A stretch of 64,000 nucleotides of DNA from an uncultured Oscillibacter sp. (lineage in GTDB: Bacteria; Bacillota; Clostridia; Oscillospirales; Oscillospiraceae), in contig NZ_CAJTUX010000003.1 of assembly GCF_910579365.1 (NCBI RefSeq), positions 1-64,000 of the forward strand. The letters are read 5' to 3'. Positions within the stretch are counted from its first letter, which is position 1; every line of letters begins with the position of its first letter. A model generated the notes under the pieces. That model made no database searches and was not told where the DNA came from. It saw only the letters and a program-made list of their open reading frames with translations. This document shows, piece after piece, positions 26,684-36,388 of the stretch. Made by a program: the position numbers and the translations under genes.

Positions 26684-26790
26684 CCTGTTTTCGCGGTCTT
26701 TCTTTCCTGTTCAGTGAGGCAATATATGGCGGCCGCCATCCGGCGGCGAGTCCGGGATCATATCGTCAACGGGCGTTCGCCCGATACGCG

Positions 26791-26819
26791 AAAAAGAAAA
26801 ATCCACGCCGACGGCGTGG
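26791..26819 (-). terminator. Terminator of the 27-residue peptide gene
   Basis: CCACGCCG (26803-26810) pairs with CGGCGTGG (26812-26819). Read on the minus strand it is followed by a T-rich run (26801-26791). It lies 11 bases after the peptide stop codon. Confidence 0.7.
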
Positions 26820-26830
26820 CTTCCGGTTTT

Positions 26831-26914
26831 TCAGCGTTCGCTGTGAGTCCAAGGCTCATCCAGAAAGATCATGTCGTCCAAATCATCAGGCAAAGCAGTC
26901 GCATACATTCTCAT
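26831..26914 (-). CDS. 27-residue acidic peptide of unknown function
   Basis: The peptide begins MRMYATALPDDLDDMIF and ends PWTHSER. It has an AAAGGAG ribosome site nine bases before the ATG at 26914, a good promoter 35 bases further up and a terminator directly after the stop, so it forms a complete small transcription unit. There is no signal peptide, cysteine or membrane stretch; the middle is acidic with aromatic residues. I do not recognise it. It could be a small regulatory protein or a leader for nothing downstream. Confidence 0.55.
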   Translation of the reverse strand: MRMYATALPDDLDDMIFLDEPWTHSER

Positions 26915-26948
26915 AGCAGTAGTCTCCTTTCTTGGAATTTCTGTTAAT

Positions 26949-26977
26949 AGAATATCACACCGCGTTCCAGAATGCAA
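26949..26977 (-). promoter_or_regulatory. Promoter of the 27-residue peptide gene
   Basis: Read on the minus strand: TTGCAT (26977-26972), 17-base spacer, TATTCT (26954-26949). Confidence 0.65.
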
Positions 26978-27114
26978 GAGGAATTTTCTGTTTTTCATAA
27001 AATTTCTAAAACTCATCCGACAAGATTCGTCACCCCGCCCTAAGATCGGCCTTTTCGCGGCATGGCGCACGAAGTTTTCTGTATCCTTTTCTCTTTCTTT
27101 GTGTATTTTTCCTC

Positions 27115-27143
27115 TCGTCAGAGAAAGACTGGTTATGCTATAC
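27115..27143 (+). promoter_or_regulatory. Possible promoter of the phosphoesterase gene
   Basis: TCGTCA (27115-27120), 17-base spacer, TATACT (27138-27143); the -10 is good, the -35 matches 4 of 6. Confidence 0.45.
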
Positions 27144-27191
27144 TACTTTATAAATAAGGTATCATCGCCGTACTCCGGCGCGGAGGTGTTT

Positions 27192-28064
27192 ATGAAAAGG
27201 CGTTCCAAACCGGGCCGGCGGCGGAAGCGGGGACGGCGGCTGCTGTTTTTGCTGGCCCTGGGGATTTTGGCGGCCCTCTTCGTCCACTGGGACAACACGG
27301 CTCTGCAAACCGCCTCCTTCGCCCCCTTCTTTCAGGACCTGCCCCAGGGCTTCGACGGCTGCCGCCTGGTGGTTCTGGGGGACCTGCACTCCACCCGCTT
27401 TGGAGAGGGCAACCAAACGCTCCTGGAGACCGTTCGGGCCCAGGAGCCGGAATATATTTTCCTGGTGGGAGACCTTCTGGACGCCTTCCGGGAAATACCC
27501 GAGGGCTATGCGGAGGAAACCGCCGCGGGTCTTTCGTCCATCGCACCCACCTACTACGTCACCGGAAACCACGAGTGGGCCGCCGGCGGCGTGCCGGAAC
27601 TGAAAAAAACCCTGGAGAACCAGGGGGTGACGGTGCTGTCCAATCAATTTGTGACTCTGGAGCGAAACGGGGACGCCATCGTCCTGGCGGGCATCGACGA
27701 CCCCAACGGCTACGCGGACCAGAAGTCCCCGGAGGCTCTGGCGGAGGAGGTCCGCGCCGCCTACCCCTATAAGGACACCTTCTGGATGCTGCTGGCCCAC
27801 CGGAACAACTACTTTCCGGAGCAGTACAGCCTGCTGGGGGCGGACCTGGTGATCTCGGGCCACGGCCACGGCGGGGTGATCCGCCTGCCCTTCACGGACG
27901 GGCTGGTGTCCACGGACCGGACCTTCTTCCCCTCCTACACGGCGGGGCTGTACAGAGAAAACGGCTCCACGCTGTTCGTCACCCGGGGACTTGGAAACTC
28001 CGGTCCCTCCTTTCGGCTGTTCAACCGGCCGGAGGTGGCCGTGGTCACTCTGCAGAGGGGATGA
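27192..28064 (+). CDS. Membrane-anchored metallophosphoesterase (YkuE-like)
   Basis: A 290-residue calcineurin-like phosphoesterase. A strongly basic N-terminus (KRRSKPGRRRKRGRR) is followed by one membrane helix (about 17-36), so the catalytic domain should be outside the membrane. Metal motifs run in order: GDLHS, GDLLDAF, GNHEW, LLAHRNN and GHGHGG. Relatives act on phosphodiester or lipid-linked substrates; the substrate here is unknown. The frame is open upstream, but CGGAGGTG before 27192 and the anchor fix the start. Its last 20 bases overlap a convergent small gene. Confidence 0.85.
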   Translation: MKRRSKPGRRRKRGRRLLFLLALGILAALFVHWDNTALQTASFAPFFQDLPQGFDGCRLVVLGDLHSTRFGEGNQTLLETVRAQEPEYIFLVGDLLDAFREIPEGYAEETAAGLSSIAPTYYVTGNHEWAAGGVPELKKTLENQGVTVLSNQFVTLERNGDAIVLAGIDDPNGYADQKSPEALAEEVRAAYPYKDTFWMLLAHRNNYFPEQYSLLGADLVISGHGHGGVIRLPFTDGLVSTDRTFFPSYTAGLYRENGSTLFVTRGLGNSGPSFRLFNRPEVAVVTLQRG

Positions 28065-28242
28065 ACTCCTTTTCCCGCAGTGCCCCGGAGAGCTGGAAGC
28101 CCGCCCGGAGGCCGTAACAGAAGGCATAGAGGCTGTGAACCACCAGAGGGTCCTTTCCCAGATAGTCCGGCCAATCCTTTTGGTCCGGAATCATGACGGT
28201 TTCATAGTAGGGGTCTTCTACAATTTGGGGGATGTCGGTCAT
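28045..28242 (-). CDS. Small hypothetical protein, 65 residues
   Basis: A 65-residue acidic protein (MTDIPQIVEDPYYETVMIPD...) with a central SLYAFCYGLRAGFQL segment that may be an amphipathic helix. The ATG at 28242 has GGAGGG at good spacing. It is divergent from the XRE regulator gene with about 78 bases between starts, and its 3' end overlaps the phosphoesterase gene. I do not recognise it; the divergent pairing suggests that the regulator controls it. Confidence 0.6.
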   Translation of the reverse strand: MTDIPQIVEDPYYETVMIPDQKDWPDYLGKDPLVVHSLYAFCYGLRAGFQLSGALREKEFIPSAE

Positions 28243-28273
28243 TTTTCAGCCCTCCGATCACTCATATTATTGT

Positions 28274-28283
28274 ATAGTTCTAT
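28274..28283. promoter_or_regulatory. Palindrome between divergent genes
   Basis: ATAGTTCTAT lies between the 65-residue gene and the XRE gene, close to a TACAAT-like -10 on the minus strand (28274-28269). It is a candidate operator for the XRE protein. Confidence 0.35.
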
Positions 28284-28320
28284 GATAGCACGACTACTTG
28301 CATTCTGCCAAGGGGGAAAT

Positions 28321-28539
28321 ATGGACTTTTTTGAAAAAATCCGCATGCTTCGGAAAGAGCTGCACATGTCCCAGCCCGCCGTTGCGGCGGAAATCGGCAT
28401 TTCCATGCGGGGCTACCAGGACATGGAGCTGGGTACGCTGCCGCGGTACGAAAAGCTCCTGCGCATTGCCGACTATTATGATGTCTCCGTAGATTGGCTC
28501 ATGGGCCGGACCGAAAACCGGCATGCCCACCGAGGGTAA
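28321..28539 (+). CDS. Small XRE-family DNA-binding regulator
   Basis: A 72-residue protein that is little more than one Cro/CI-type helix-turn-helix (IRMLRKELHMSQPAVAAEIG, then ISMRGYQDMELG and an SVDWLMGRTENR end typical of the family). It should bind a short palindrome as a dimer. RBS is weak (AAGGGGGAAAT). It is divergent from the 65-residue gene. No phage genes are nearby. Confidence 0.85.
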   Translation: MDFFEKIRMLRKELHMSQPAVAAEIGISMRGYQDMELGTLPRYEKLLRIADYYDVSVDWLMGRTENRHAHRG

Positions 28540-28854
28540 GTTCTATTGGCAGGTGGGTGGAAACCTGGAGGAATGGCCTGACCAGGGGGTCAGGCCCCAC
28601 CAAGATGATGCAAGCTCCTACCGGAGTGTCAGCATTGCAAAGATGTTCTGCCGGCAGAGGGGCAAAAAAACAGGCCCGAAGGGCCCATACTTCTTTTTCT
28701 CTTTTGGACCGTGCACGGCCCGTGTTCTCTTTTTCTTCTGGAAGAAAAAGAGAACACAGGGGGTGTAAAGGACCAGCCATCTTCATGGCTGAAATCCCCC
28801 CGCCCGTCAGGGCGAGACCAAGCCTCCCCCTTTAGGGGGAATAAAGGAGCACCT
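28540..28854. repeat. Hairpin-rich spacer between the XRE gene and mnmG
   Basis: No gene is seen. Four inverted repeats follow one another: GGCCTGACC/GGTCAGGCC near 28576-28599, GGGCC-type near 28676-28686, a perfect 16-bp hairpin at 28722-28737 with 28742-28757 (arms GTGTTCTCTTTTTCTT and its complement), and CCCCCTTTAGGGGG near 28825-28840 just before the mnmG ribosome site. The pattern looks like a small non-coding repeat element rather than one terminator. Confidence 0.5.
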
Positions 28855-30726
28855 ATGCAAGAATTCCCCGCCGGAACATATGACATCGCCGTCATCGGCG
28901 CCGGCCACGCCGGCATAGAGGCGGCTCTGGCCGCCGCCCGCCTGGGAATGGAGACCGCCGTCTTCACCATCAACCTGGACGCCGTGGGCAACATGCCCTG
29001 CAACCCCGCCATCGGCGGTACCGGCAAGGGACACCTGGTCCGGGAGCTGGACGCCCTGGGGGGCGAAATGGCCAGGGCCGCCGACGAGTGCTGCATTCAG
29101 TACCGCCTTTTGAACAAGGGCAAGGGCCCCGCCGTCTGGTCCCTCCGGGCCCAGGCGGACCGGAAAAAATACCAGGGCCGCATGAAGTACACGCTGGAGC
29201 GGCAGGAACACCTCACCGTCCGCCAGGGGGAGGTGGTGGAGGTCCGCACGGATAACGGCGCGGTCTCCGCCGTGGTCCTGGCCACCGGGGCGGTGTTTGC
29301 GGCCCGGGCCGTCATCCTGGCCACGGGCACCTACTTATCGGGCCGGACCATCGTGGGCGAGTGGGTGGAGGACTCCGGCCCCGACGGCATGCACGCCGCC
29401 TCCCGGCTGACGGAGTCCCTGCGCCGCCTGGGGCTTCCCCTCCGCCGCTTCAAGACCGGCACGCCGCCCAGGGTACACGCGGCGACGGTGGACTTCGGCG
29501 AGATGGAGGTTCAGACCGGCGACGAACTCCCCATCCCCTTCTCCTACTCCACCAGGACCCCGCCGGAGAACCGGGCCGTCTGCCATCTCACCTGGACCAC
29601 GGAGGAAACCAAACGCATCGTCCAGGAAAACCTGGACCGGGCCCCCATGTACTCCGGCCTCATCGAGGGCGTGGGTCCCCGCTACTGCCCCTCCTTTGAG
29701 ACGAAGATCGTCCGCTTCCCGGACAAGCTCCGTCACCAGCTCTTCGTGGAGCCCATGGGGCTGGGTACCGAGGAGCTTTACATTCAGGGCTTCTCCTCCT
29801 CCATGCCGGAGGAGGTGCAGATTCAAATGCTCCACAGCGTCCCCGGCCTTCGCCGGGCCGTCATGACCCGGCCCGCCTACGCCATTGAGTACGACTGCGT
29901 GGACCCCCTGGCGCTCAGCCCCACGCTGGAGGTCAAGGCCGTCCCCGGCCTGTATGGCGCGGGGCAGTTTAACGGCTCCTCCGGCTATGAGGAGGCGGCG
30001 GTTCAGGGCTTTATGGCGGGGGTCAACGCCGCCCGGAAGCTCCGGGGGCAGGACCCGTTTATTCTCTCCCGGGCGGAGAGCTACATCGGAACCCTGATTG
30101 ACGATCTGGTGACCAAGGGCACCAACGAGCCCTACCGCATCATGACCTCCCGAAGCGAGTACCGTCTCCTTCTGCGCCAGGACAACGCGGACCTGCGGCT
30201 GACCAGACGGGGGTATGACATCGGCCTGGTGCCCCGGGAGCGCCTTCAGGCCGTGGAGGAGAAATACGCCGCGGTGGAACGGGAAATCAAGCGCCTCCGC
30301 CACACGGGAGCCTCTCCCTCGCCGGCGCTGGCGGACTTCCTCCGCTCCAAGGACACGGCGGACGCAACCGGGGGCTGTCCTCTGGACGCGCTGCTGCGAA
30401 GGCCCCGGATTCACTATGACGAGCTGGCCCCCTTCGACCCGGGGCGGCCGGACCTCCCGCCGGATGTGCGGGAGCAGGTGGAAATCTCCGTGAAGTACGA
30501 GGGCTATATCCGCCGCCAGGAAAAGCAGGTGGAGGATTTTCAGAAAATGGCCTCCCACCGCCTGCCGGCCGATTTGGACTACGCCGGGCTTCAGGGCCTC
30601 CGGCTGGAGGCCCGGGAAAAGCTGGCGGCCGTCCGGCCCCTGGATCTGGGGCAGGCCTCCCGCATCTCCGGGGTGTCCCCGGCGGATGTGGCCGCGCTGA
30701 TGATCTATCTGGAAACCCACCGGTAG
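28855..30726 (+). CDS. mnmG: tRNA uridine-5-carboxymethylaminomethyl modification enzyme MnmG (GidA)
   Basis: A 623-residue FAD enzyme that, with MnmE, installs the (carboxymethyl)aminomethyl group at wobble uridine 34 of tRNAs. The FAD loop is VIGAGHAGIEAALAAARLG (about 12-30), followed by MPCNPAIGGTGKGHLVREL, ATGTYLSGRT, a KTGTPPR loop, GQFNGSSGYEEAA and the C-terminal helical MnmE/tRNA-binding domain with SGVSPAD. Length is normal. The start has AAAGGAG five to six bases upstream. In many Firmicutes it neighbours mnmE and rsmG near the origin; here neither is adjacent. Confidence 0.95.
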   Translation: MQEFPAGTYDIAVIGAGHAGIEAALAAARLGMETAVFTINLDAVGNMPCNPAIGGTGKGHLVRELDALGGEMARAADECCIQYRLLNKGKGPAVWSLRAQADRKKYQGRMKYTLERQEHLTVRQGEVVEVRTDNGAVSAVVLATGAVFAARAVILATGTYLSGRTIVGEWVEDSGPDGMHAASRLTESLRRLGLPLRRFKTGTPPRVHAATVDFGEMEVQTGDELPIPFSYSTRTPPENRAVCHLTWTTEETKRIVQENLDRAPMYSGLIEGVGPRYCPSFETKIVRFPDKLRHQLFVEPMGLGTEELYIQGFSSSMPEEVQIQMLHSVPGLRRAVMTRPAYAIEYDCVDPLALSPTLEVKAVPGLYGAGQFNGSSGYEEAAVQGFMAGVNAARKLRGQDPFILSRAESYIGTLIDDLVTKGTNEPYRIMTSRSEYRLLLRQDNADLRLTRRGYDIGLVPRERLQAVEEKYAAVEREIKRLRHTGASPSPALADFLRSKDTADATGGCPLDALLRRPRIHYDELAPFDPGRPDLPPDVREQVEISVKYEGYIRRQEKQVEDFQKMASHRLPADLDYAGLQGLRLEAREKLAAVRPLDLGQASRISGVSPADVAALMIYLETHR

Positions 30727-30838
30727 CCGCCGGTTCTTTTCTGCGGGACATCCTTCGGCGCGCCCTCCGGTTCAAATCAAAAAGCCTGTTTGGCATTTTT
30801 AAAATCTGTCCACACTAACAAGAAAGGAAGCGCTTCCC

Positions 30839-31501
30839 ATGCTGATTGACATGACCCATACCATCACCCCGGAGATTCCCATCTGTCCCGGAGACCCCGC
30901 CCCCGCCTTCACCAAGTCCGCCACCCTGACCAAGGACGGGTTCCGGACCACCAGCCTCAGCCTCTGCTCCCACACCGGCACCCATATGGACGCGCCCTCC
31001 CACCTCCTGCGGGACGGGCGGAGTCTGGACCAGATGCCCATGTCCCAGTTCTCCGGCCGGGCCACGGTGCTGGACGTGTCCGGAGAGGGTCCCGTCATCA
31101 CGGAGGCCTTTCTCCAGTCCAACTACGAGGCCATTTACTGCGCGGACTACATCCTGTTCTACACCGGCTGGGAAAACCGCTGGGCCACGGGGGACTATCT
31201 GGAGGACACCTTCCCCGTCCCCGACGAGGCCGCGGCCCGCTATCTGGTTTCCCGGGGTCTGAAGGGCGTGGGGACCGACGCCGCCAGCATCGACCGGCTC
31301 ACCGGCCCCCGGACGGTGCACACCACCTTGATGAAGAGCGGCGCCGTGATTCTGGAGAGCCTGTGCCTGAAAAAGGTTCGAGGGCGGAAGGACTTTTTGT
31401 TCTTCGCCCTGCCCATGAAGATTCAGGACGCCGACGGCGCGCCCATCCGCGCCTTCGCGGAGCTGCGGGAGAACTTTGAGGAGGAGAGAAGAAAACGGTG
31501 A
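30839..31501 (+). CDS. Cyclase/kynurenine-formamidase-like metal hydrolase
   Basis: A 220-residue member of the cyclase family (kynurenine formamidase fold), which hydrolyses amide or ester bonds with a bound metal. The signature HTGTHMDAPSH is at 45-55, with an IDMTHTI start and GTDAASID near 145. RBS is AGAAAGGAAG. Its stop codon overlaps the GTG start of murT by four bases, so the two are translated together; the functional link to murein amidation is not obvious. The substrate cannot be predicted. Confidence 0.82.
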   Translation: MLIDMTHTITPEIPICPGDPAPAFTKSATLTKDGFRTTSLSLCSHTGTHMDAPSHLLRDGRSLDQMPMSQFSGRATVLDVSGEGPVITEAFLQSNYEAIYCADYILFYTGWENRWATGDYLEDTFPVPDEAAARYLVSRGLKGVGTDAASIDRLTGPRTVHTTLMKSGAVILESLCLKKVRGRKDFLFFALPMKIQDADGAPIRAFAELRENFEEERRKR

Positions 31502-32820
31502 GAACATTTCTGGCTATCGCGGTCTGCAAGCTGGGCCACTTTGTGGGCAAACTGGTGGGCAAGGGCAGCTCCATGCCGGGGAAATTCGCCCTGAAAATCT
31601 GCCCGGACATCCTCCGGCGGGTGAAGCTGCCTGCGCACATCGTCGCCGTCACCGGCTCCAACGGCAAGACCTCCACCGTGGAGATGATCGCCGCCGTTCT
31701 GCGGGCGGACGGGAAGACCGTGGTCTACAACGAGGAGGGTTCCAACCAGATCGAGGGCGTCGCCACCCTGGTGCTGACCCACGCCACTCTGGGCGGAACG
31801 GTGAAGGCCGACGTGCTCCTTATCGAGTCCGACGAGCGCTACGCCGCCCATACCTTCCGGTTCTTCCACCCCACGGAATTTGTCATCACCAACCTCTACC
31901 GGGACCAGCTCACCCGGAACGGACACCCGGAATGGGTCTATGATTCCATCCTCCCCGCCCTCCATCCGTCGGCGGAGCTGATCTTGAACGCTGACGATCC
32001 CCTGTCCTCCTGCTTCGCCCAGGGGCATGACCATGTCAAATGGTTCGGCCTGGACCGCTGCTCCGTCTCCACGGACGCCCCTGCCGGGGTTTATCACGAC
32101 GGGACCTACTGTCCCCTGTGCCACGCCCCTATGGAGTATGACTACGTCCACTACAACCACATCGGCGCTTACCGTTGCACGAAGTGCGGCCACCGGAAAC
32201 CCGCTGCGGACTATGCGGTTACAGCGGTGGACCTGGAGGACGCCTCTGTCACTGTCGACGGCAGCGTCCGCATCGCCCTGGCCTTCCGCAGCATCTATAA
32301 CATCTACAACATTCTGGCGGCCTACGCGGCCTGCCGGGAGTGCGGCGTAAGCCAGGAGACCGCCGCCTCCGTCCTGAGCAACTACCTGCTGAAAAACGGC
32401 CGGATGCAGACCTTCCGCCTGGGGGCCCACCACGGGACCCTGCTGACCAGCAAGCACGAAAACTCCATTGCCTACGATACCAACCTCCGCTACATCGCCG
32501 CATCGGAACAGGACTGCGCGGTGCTGGTCATTGTGGACGCGGTGAGCCGGAAGTATTTCACCAGCGAGACCAGCTGGCTCTGGGACATTGATTTCGACCA
32601 GCTCCGCGCCCCCCACGTGAAACGGGTGGTGCTGGCGGGCCGGTACTGCAACGACCTGGCGGAGCGCTTCTCCTATACGGAGCTTGAAAACTGGTCTGTC
32701 CAGCCGGACATCGCCGCAGCGGCTTCCGAGCTGAAAAACAACGGGGACGAGGAGCTGTTCGTGGTCACCTGCTTCTCCGACCGGGACAAGATTCTCAGCC
32801 GCGTGGAAAAGGAGGCGTGA
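31498..32820 (+). CDS. murT: Lipid II isoglutaminyl synthase subunit MurT
   Basis: A 440-residue Mur-ligase-like protein that activates the D-glutamate of lipid II for amidation, working with GatD. The ATP loop TGSNGKTST is at about 53-61, then ESDERYA, and a ribbon-type zinc insert with CPLC and CTKCG at about 205-230, which is diagnostic of MurT. The C-terminal DUF1727 part ends in a CFSDRD segment. Start is GTG at 31498 inside the previous stop, supported by GAGGAGAG. gatD follows after three bases. Confidence 0.92.
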   Translation: MRTFLAIAVCKLGHFVGKLVGKGSSMPGKFALKICPDILRRVKLPAHIVAVTGSNGKTSTVEMIAAVLRADGKTVVYNEEGSNQIEGVATLVLTHATLGGTVKADVLLIESDERYAAHTFRFFHPTEFVITNLYRDQLTRNGHPEWVYDSILPALHPSAELILNADDPLSSCFAQGHDHVKWFGLDRCSVSTDAPAGVYHDGTYCPLCHAPMEYDYVHYNHIGAYRCTKCGHRKPAADYAVTAVDLEDASVTVDGSVRIALAFRSIYNIYNILAAYAACRECGVSQETAASVLSNYLLKNGRMQTFRLGAHHGTLLTSKHENSIAYDTNLRYIAASEQDCAVLVIVDAVSRKYFTSETSWLWDIDFDQLRAPHVKRVVLAGRYCNDLAERFSYTELENWSVQPDIAAAASELKNNGDEELFVVTCFSDRDKILSRVEKEA

Positions 32821-32823
32821 GGC

Positions 32824-33558
32824 ATGGACGTACGGATCATCCACTTCTACCCGGACCTGATGAACCTTTACGGCAGCCGGGCCAACGTGCTGGCTCTGAA
32901 ACGCTATTTGGAACACCTGGACTGCGATGTCACTGTGGAGCCGGTCCTCCCCGGCGGCGGAACGGACATTTCCAAGGGAGACTTCTTCTACATGGGCGCG
33001 GGCACCGAACGGGCCGCCCGGGCCGCCATGGAGGACTTCGCCCGTTACGCCGGGCAGCTGAAGGCCGCCGCCCAGGACAACGCCGCCATGCTCTTCGCCG
33101 GGACGGCCATGGACCTCATCGGCAAAACCGTCCAGGAGGCGGACGGCAGCTCTTACGAGGGTCTGGGCCTGGCCTCCTTCACCACGAAGCACGACAAGCG
33201 CCGTATCGTGGGGGACGTCTACGGTCATACGGACCTCTATCCCGAGGCGGTGGTGGGCTTTATGAACAAGTGCGGCGCCGCCGCCGGGGTGGAGACGCCC
33301 CTTCTGACGGCGCTGGACCTGGGGTTTGGCAACGAGAAGGAACGGGGACCGGAGGGCTTCCACTGGAAGAACGTCTTCGCCTCCCAGCTCACCGGCCCGC
33401 TGCTGGTGAAAAACCCCAAGCTGCTGGAGACTGTGGCCGCCGCCATCTACGCCCGGCGGGGCAAACCCCTGCCGGTGGACCGCCCCCTGGACCGCTGGGC
33501 GGAGAAGGCCTATACCGTCACGGAGGAACAGCTCCGCCTGCGGGCGCACTCCAAATAA
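32824..33558 (+). CDS. GatD-like amidotransferase subunit lacking catalytic Cys and His
   Basis: A 244-residue protein with the GatD fold and context: it opens IIHFYPDLMNLYGSRANVL and ends with TGPLLVKNPKLLE like GatD. In active GatD, glutamine is hydrolysed by a Cys in a LxxCGGYQxLG loop and a His in YLHGPLL. Here the loop reads MLFAGTAMDLIG, so the Cys is Gly93, and the other motif reads QLTGPLL, so the His is Thr190. The protein should not release ammonia from glutamine. It may be a structural partner of MurT, or MurT may use free ammonia. The gene itself is intact, with good codon use. Confidence 0.85.
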   Translation: MDVRIIHFYPDLMNLYGSRANVLALKRYLEHLDCDVTVEPVLPGGGTDISKGDFFYMGAGTERAARAAMEDFARYAGQLKAAAQDNAAMLFAGTAMDLIGKTVQEADGSSYEGLGLASFTTKHDKRRIVGDVYGHTDLYPEAVVGFMNKCGAAAGVETPLLTALDLGFGNEKERGPEGFHWKNVFASQLTGPLLVKNPKLLETVAAAIYARRGKPLPVDRPLDRWAEKAYTVTEEQLRLRAHSK

Positions 33559-33566
33559 ACCGATCA

Positions 33567-33601
33567 GCGGGGAGCCGGAAACGACGGCTCCCCGCCCTGT
33601 T
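33567..33601 (+). terminator. Terminator after gatD
   Basis: An 11-bp stem (33567-33577 and 33585-33595) with a 7-base loop, followed by CCTGTTTCC. Confidence 0.6.
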
Positions 33602-33697
33602 TCCAAATTCTTCCTCTCCCTCCAGGTTTTGAGGGTTGCTCCCCGCCTGCGTTTCCGGTATCCTTATCTTTGAACTCCACACAAGAAAGGAAACATT

Positions 33698-34474
33698 ATG
33701 AAACGCAAGCTCTTATGCGGACTTCTCGCCGCCGCGGCCCTGTGCTTCCCCGTCCAGGCCGCCCGGCCCGCCGCCGTCCAGGTGGACGGTGAACTTCTGA
33801 AATCCTCCGCCTACGTGGAGGAAGGCACCACCTACGCTCCCCTCCGGGAGCTGCTGGAGACAATGGGGGACTGGACAGTCTGGTGGGACGGCAGCGCCGC
33901 CCGGGCCGTCTCGGAGGACGCCTCCCTGTCGGCGGATCCTGGCCGCAATGTTCTGACCATCAACGGCACGCGCTATCCCTGCGTGGTGGACGTGGTGGAG
34001 GGCCGGACCTATGTGCCCCTGCGCCTCACGGCGGAGGCCCTGGGCGGAAGCGCCGCCTGGGACCCCTGGCTGGACGGCGCGGCGGTGACCTCCCCCGGCG
34101 CGGAGCACGACGCCATGGATTACTATTGGCTCGCCCGCATCATCCACGCCGAAAGCGGCGGTGAGGCGCTGGAAGGCCAGATCGCCGTGGGCAACGTGGT
34201 TTTGAACCGGGTGGCCAGCGGGGACTTTCCCAACAGCGTCCCGGAGGTTATCTTTGACGACGAAAACGGCGTTCAGTTTGAGCCGGTGTCCAACGGAGCC
34301 GTGGCGAATCAGCCCACGGAGCAGTCCTGCGAGGCCGCCCGGCGGGCCCTGTCCGGGGAGAATACCGCGGGGGACGCGCTCTATTTCTTTGCCCCCGCCC
34401 TGTCCCAGGGAACCTGGATCGACTCCAGCCGGATTTATTGGCAGACCATTGGCTGCCACCGCTTTTATCTCTGA
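33698..34474 (+). CDS. Exported SleB/CwlJ-type cell-wall hydrolase with stalk domain
   Basis: A 258-residue protein. A signal peptide (MKRKLLCGLLAAAALCFPVQAA) precedes a copper-amine-oxidase-N-like stalk domain (about 25-125: YAPLRELLETMG, TYVPLRLTAEALG) and a Hydrolase_2 domain (about 135-258) with ARIIHAESGGEALEGQIAVG, where Glu is the lytic-transglycosylase residue, and NVVLNRV. SleB-like enzymes cut spore cortex or vegetative peptidoglycan. The stalk domain suggests attachment to the wall. RBS is AAGAAAGGAAA. It is a single-gene unit. Confidence 0.88.
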   Translation: MKRKLLCGLLAAAALCFPVQAARPAAVQVDGELLKSSAYVEEGTTYAPLRELLETMGDWTVWWDGSAARAVSEDASLSADPGRNVLTINGTRYPCVVDVVEGRTYVPLRLTAEALGGSAAWDPWLDGAAVTSPGAEHDAMDYYWLARIIHAESGGEALEGQIAVGNVVLNRVASGDFPNSVPEVIFDDENGVQFEPVSNGAVANQPTEQSCEAARRALSGENTAGDALYFFAPALSQGTWIDSSRIYWQTIGCHRFYL

Positions 34475-34477
34475 GAG

Positions 34478-34511
34478 ACGCCCCCGGCGGGCTTTCGCCG
34501 GGGGCGTTTTG
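34478..34511 (+). terminator. Terminator after the SleB-like gene
   Basis: Twelve-bp stem (34478-34489 and 34496-34507) followed by TTTTG. Confidence 0.85.
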
Positions 34512-34566
34512 TGATATTCGCTTTAAATCAGCGAAAATTTCCTCCGCATTTTAGGGAATTTATTTC

Positions 34567-34596
34567 TTGTGCAACCTCCTCGTTTTCCTATATTCT
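34567..34596 (+). promoter_or_regulatory. Promoter of glutamate dehydrogenase
   Basis: TTGTGC (34567-34572), 18-base spacer, TATTCT (34591-34596); leader of about 115 bases. Confidence 0.5.
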
Positions 34597-34600
34597 ATAG

Positions 34601-36064
<1,464 letters not shown>

Positions 36065-36081
36065 AAACCGACCTTCAAGGG

Positions 36082-36117
36082 GAGCAGGGAGCCCGACGGG
36101 TTCCCTGCTCTATTTTT
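36082..36117 (+). terminator. Terminator of gdhA
   Basis: A 13-bp stem with one bulge (36082-36094 and 36097-36110), then TATTTTT. Confidence 0.85.
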
Positions 36118-36150
36118 CAATGTCTCTCCGGCATACGCTCTCCGCAGGAG

Positions 36151-36164
36151 GTAAGCGCTTTCAC
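36151..36164. promoter_or_regulatory. LacI/CcpA-type operator 1
   Basis: GTAAGCGCTTTCAC fits the TGnAAnCGnTnnCA pattern of LacI-family and CcpA operators. It is one of three similar sites upstream of the LacI gene. Confidence 0.55.
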
Positions 36165-36215
36165 ATTTTTCTTTCCTTTTTCCGCGAAAAATGTAGTTTG
36201 ATGGGGAATTTTCTT

Positions 36216-36230
36216 GGTAAGCGTTTTCAT
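36216..36230. promoter_or_regulatory. LacI/CcpA-type operator 2
   Basis: GGTAAGCGTTTTCAT, same core as site 1, 65 bases downstream of it. Confidence 0.55.
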
Positions 36231-36388
36231 TTTGTTGCAACTTGCATAGATGAGTAAGAAAAAAATGTTGAATCAACCAAAAACGACATTCTTCTCTTGC
36301 GTTTTCCCCGTCAATATGGTAGTCTTGATTCTACAAAGAGCTGAAACCAAACCGAAAACCGCTGGTTTTCTTTATTATTCCGCCGCAA

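Noticed and set aside
26719..26790. A 16-codon frame on the minus strand beyond the peptide-gene terminator
   Set aside because: It has no ribosome site and follows a terminator.
28321..28854. Prophage or integrated element around the XRE gene
   Set aside because: No integrase, att-type repeats or structural genes are present; one small regulator is not enough.
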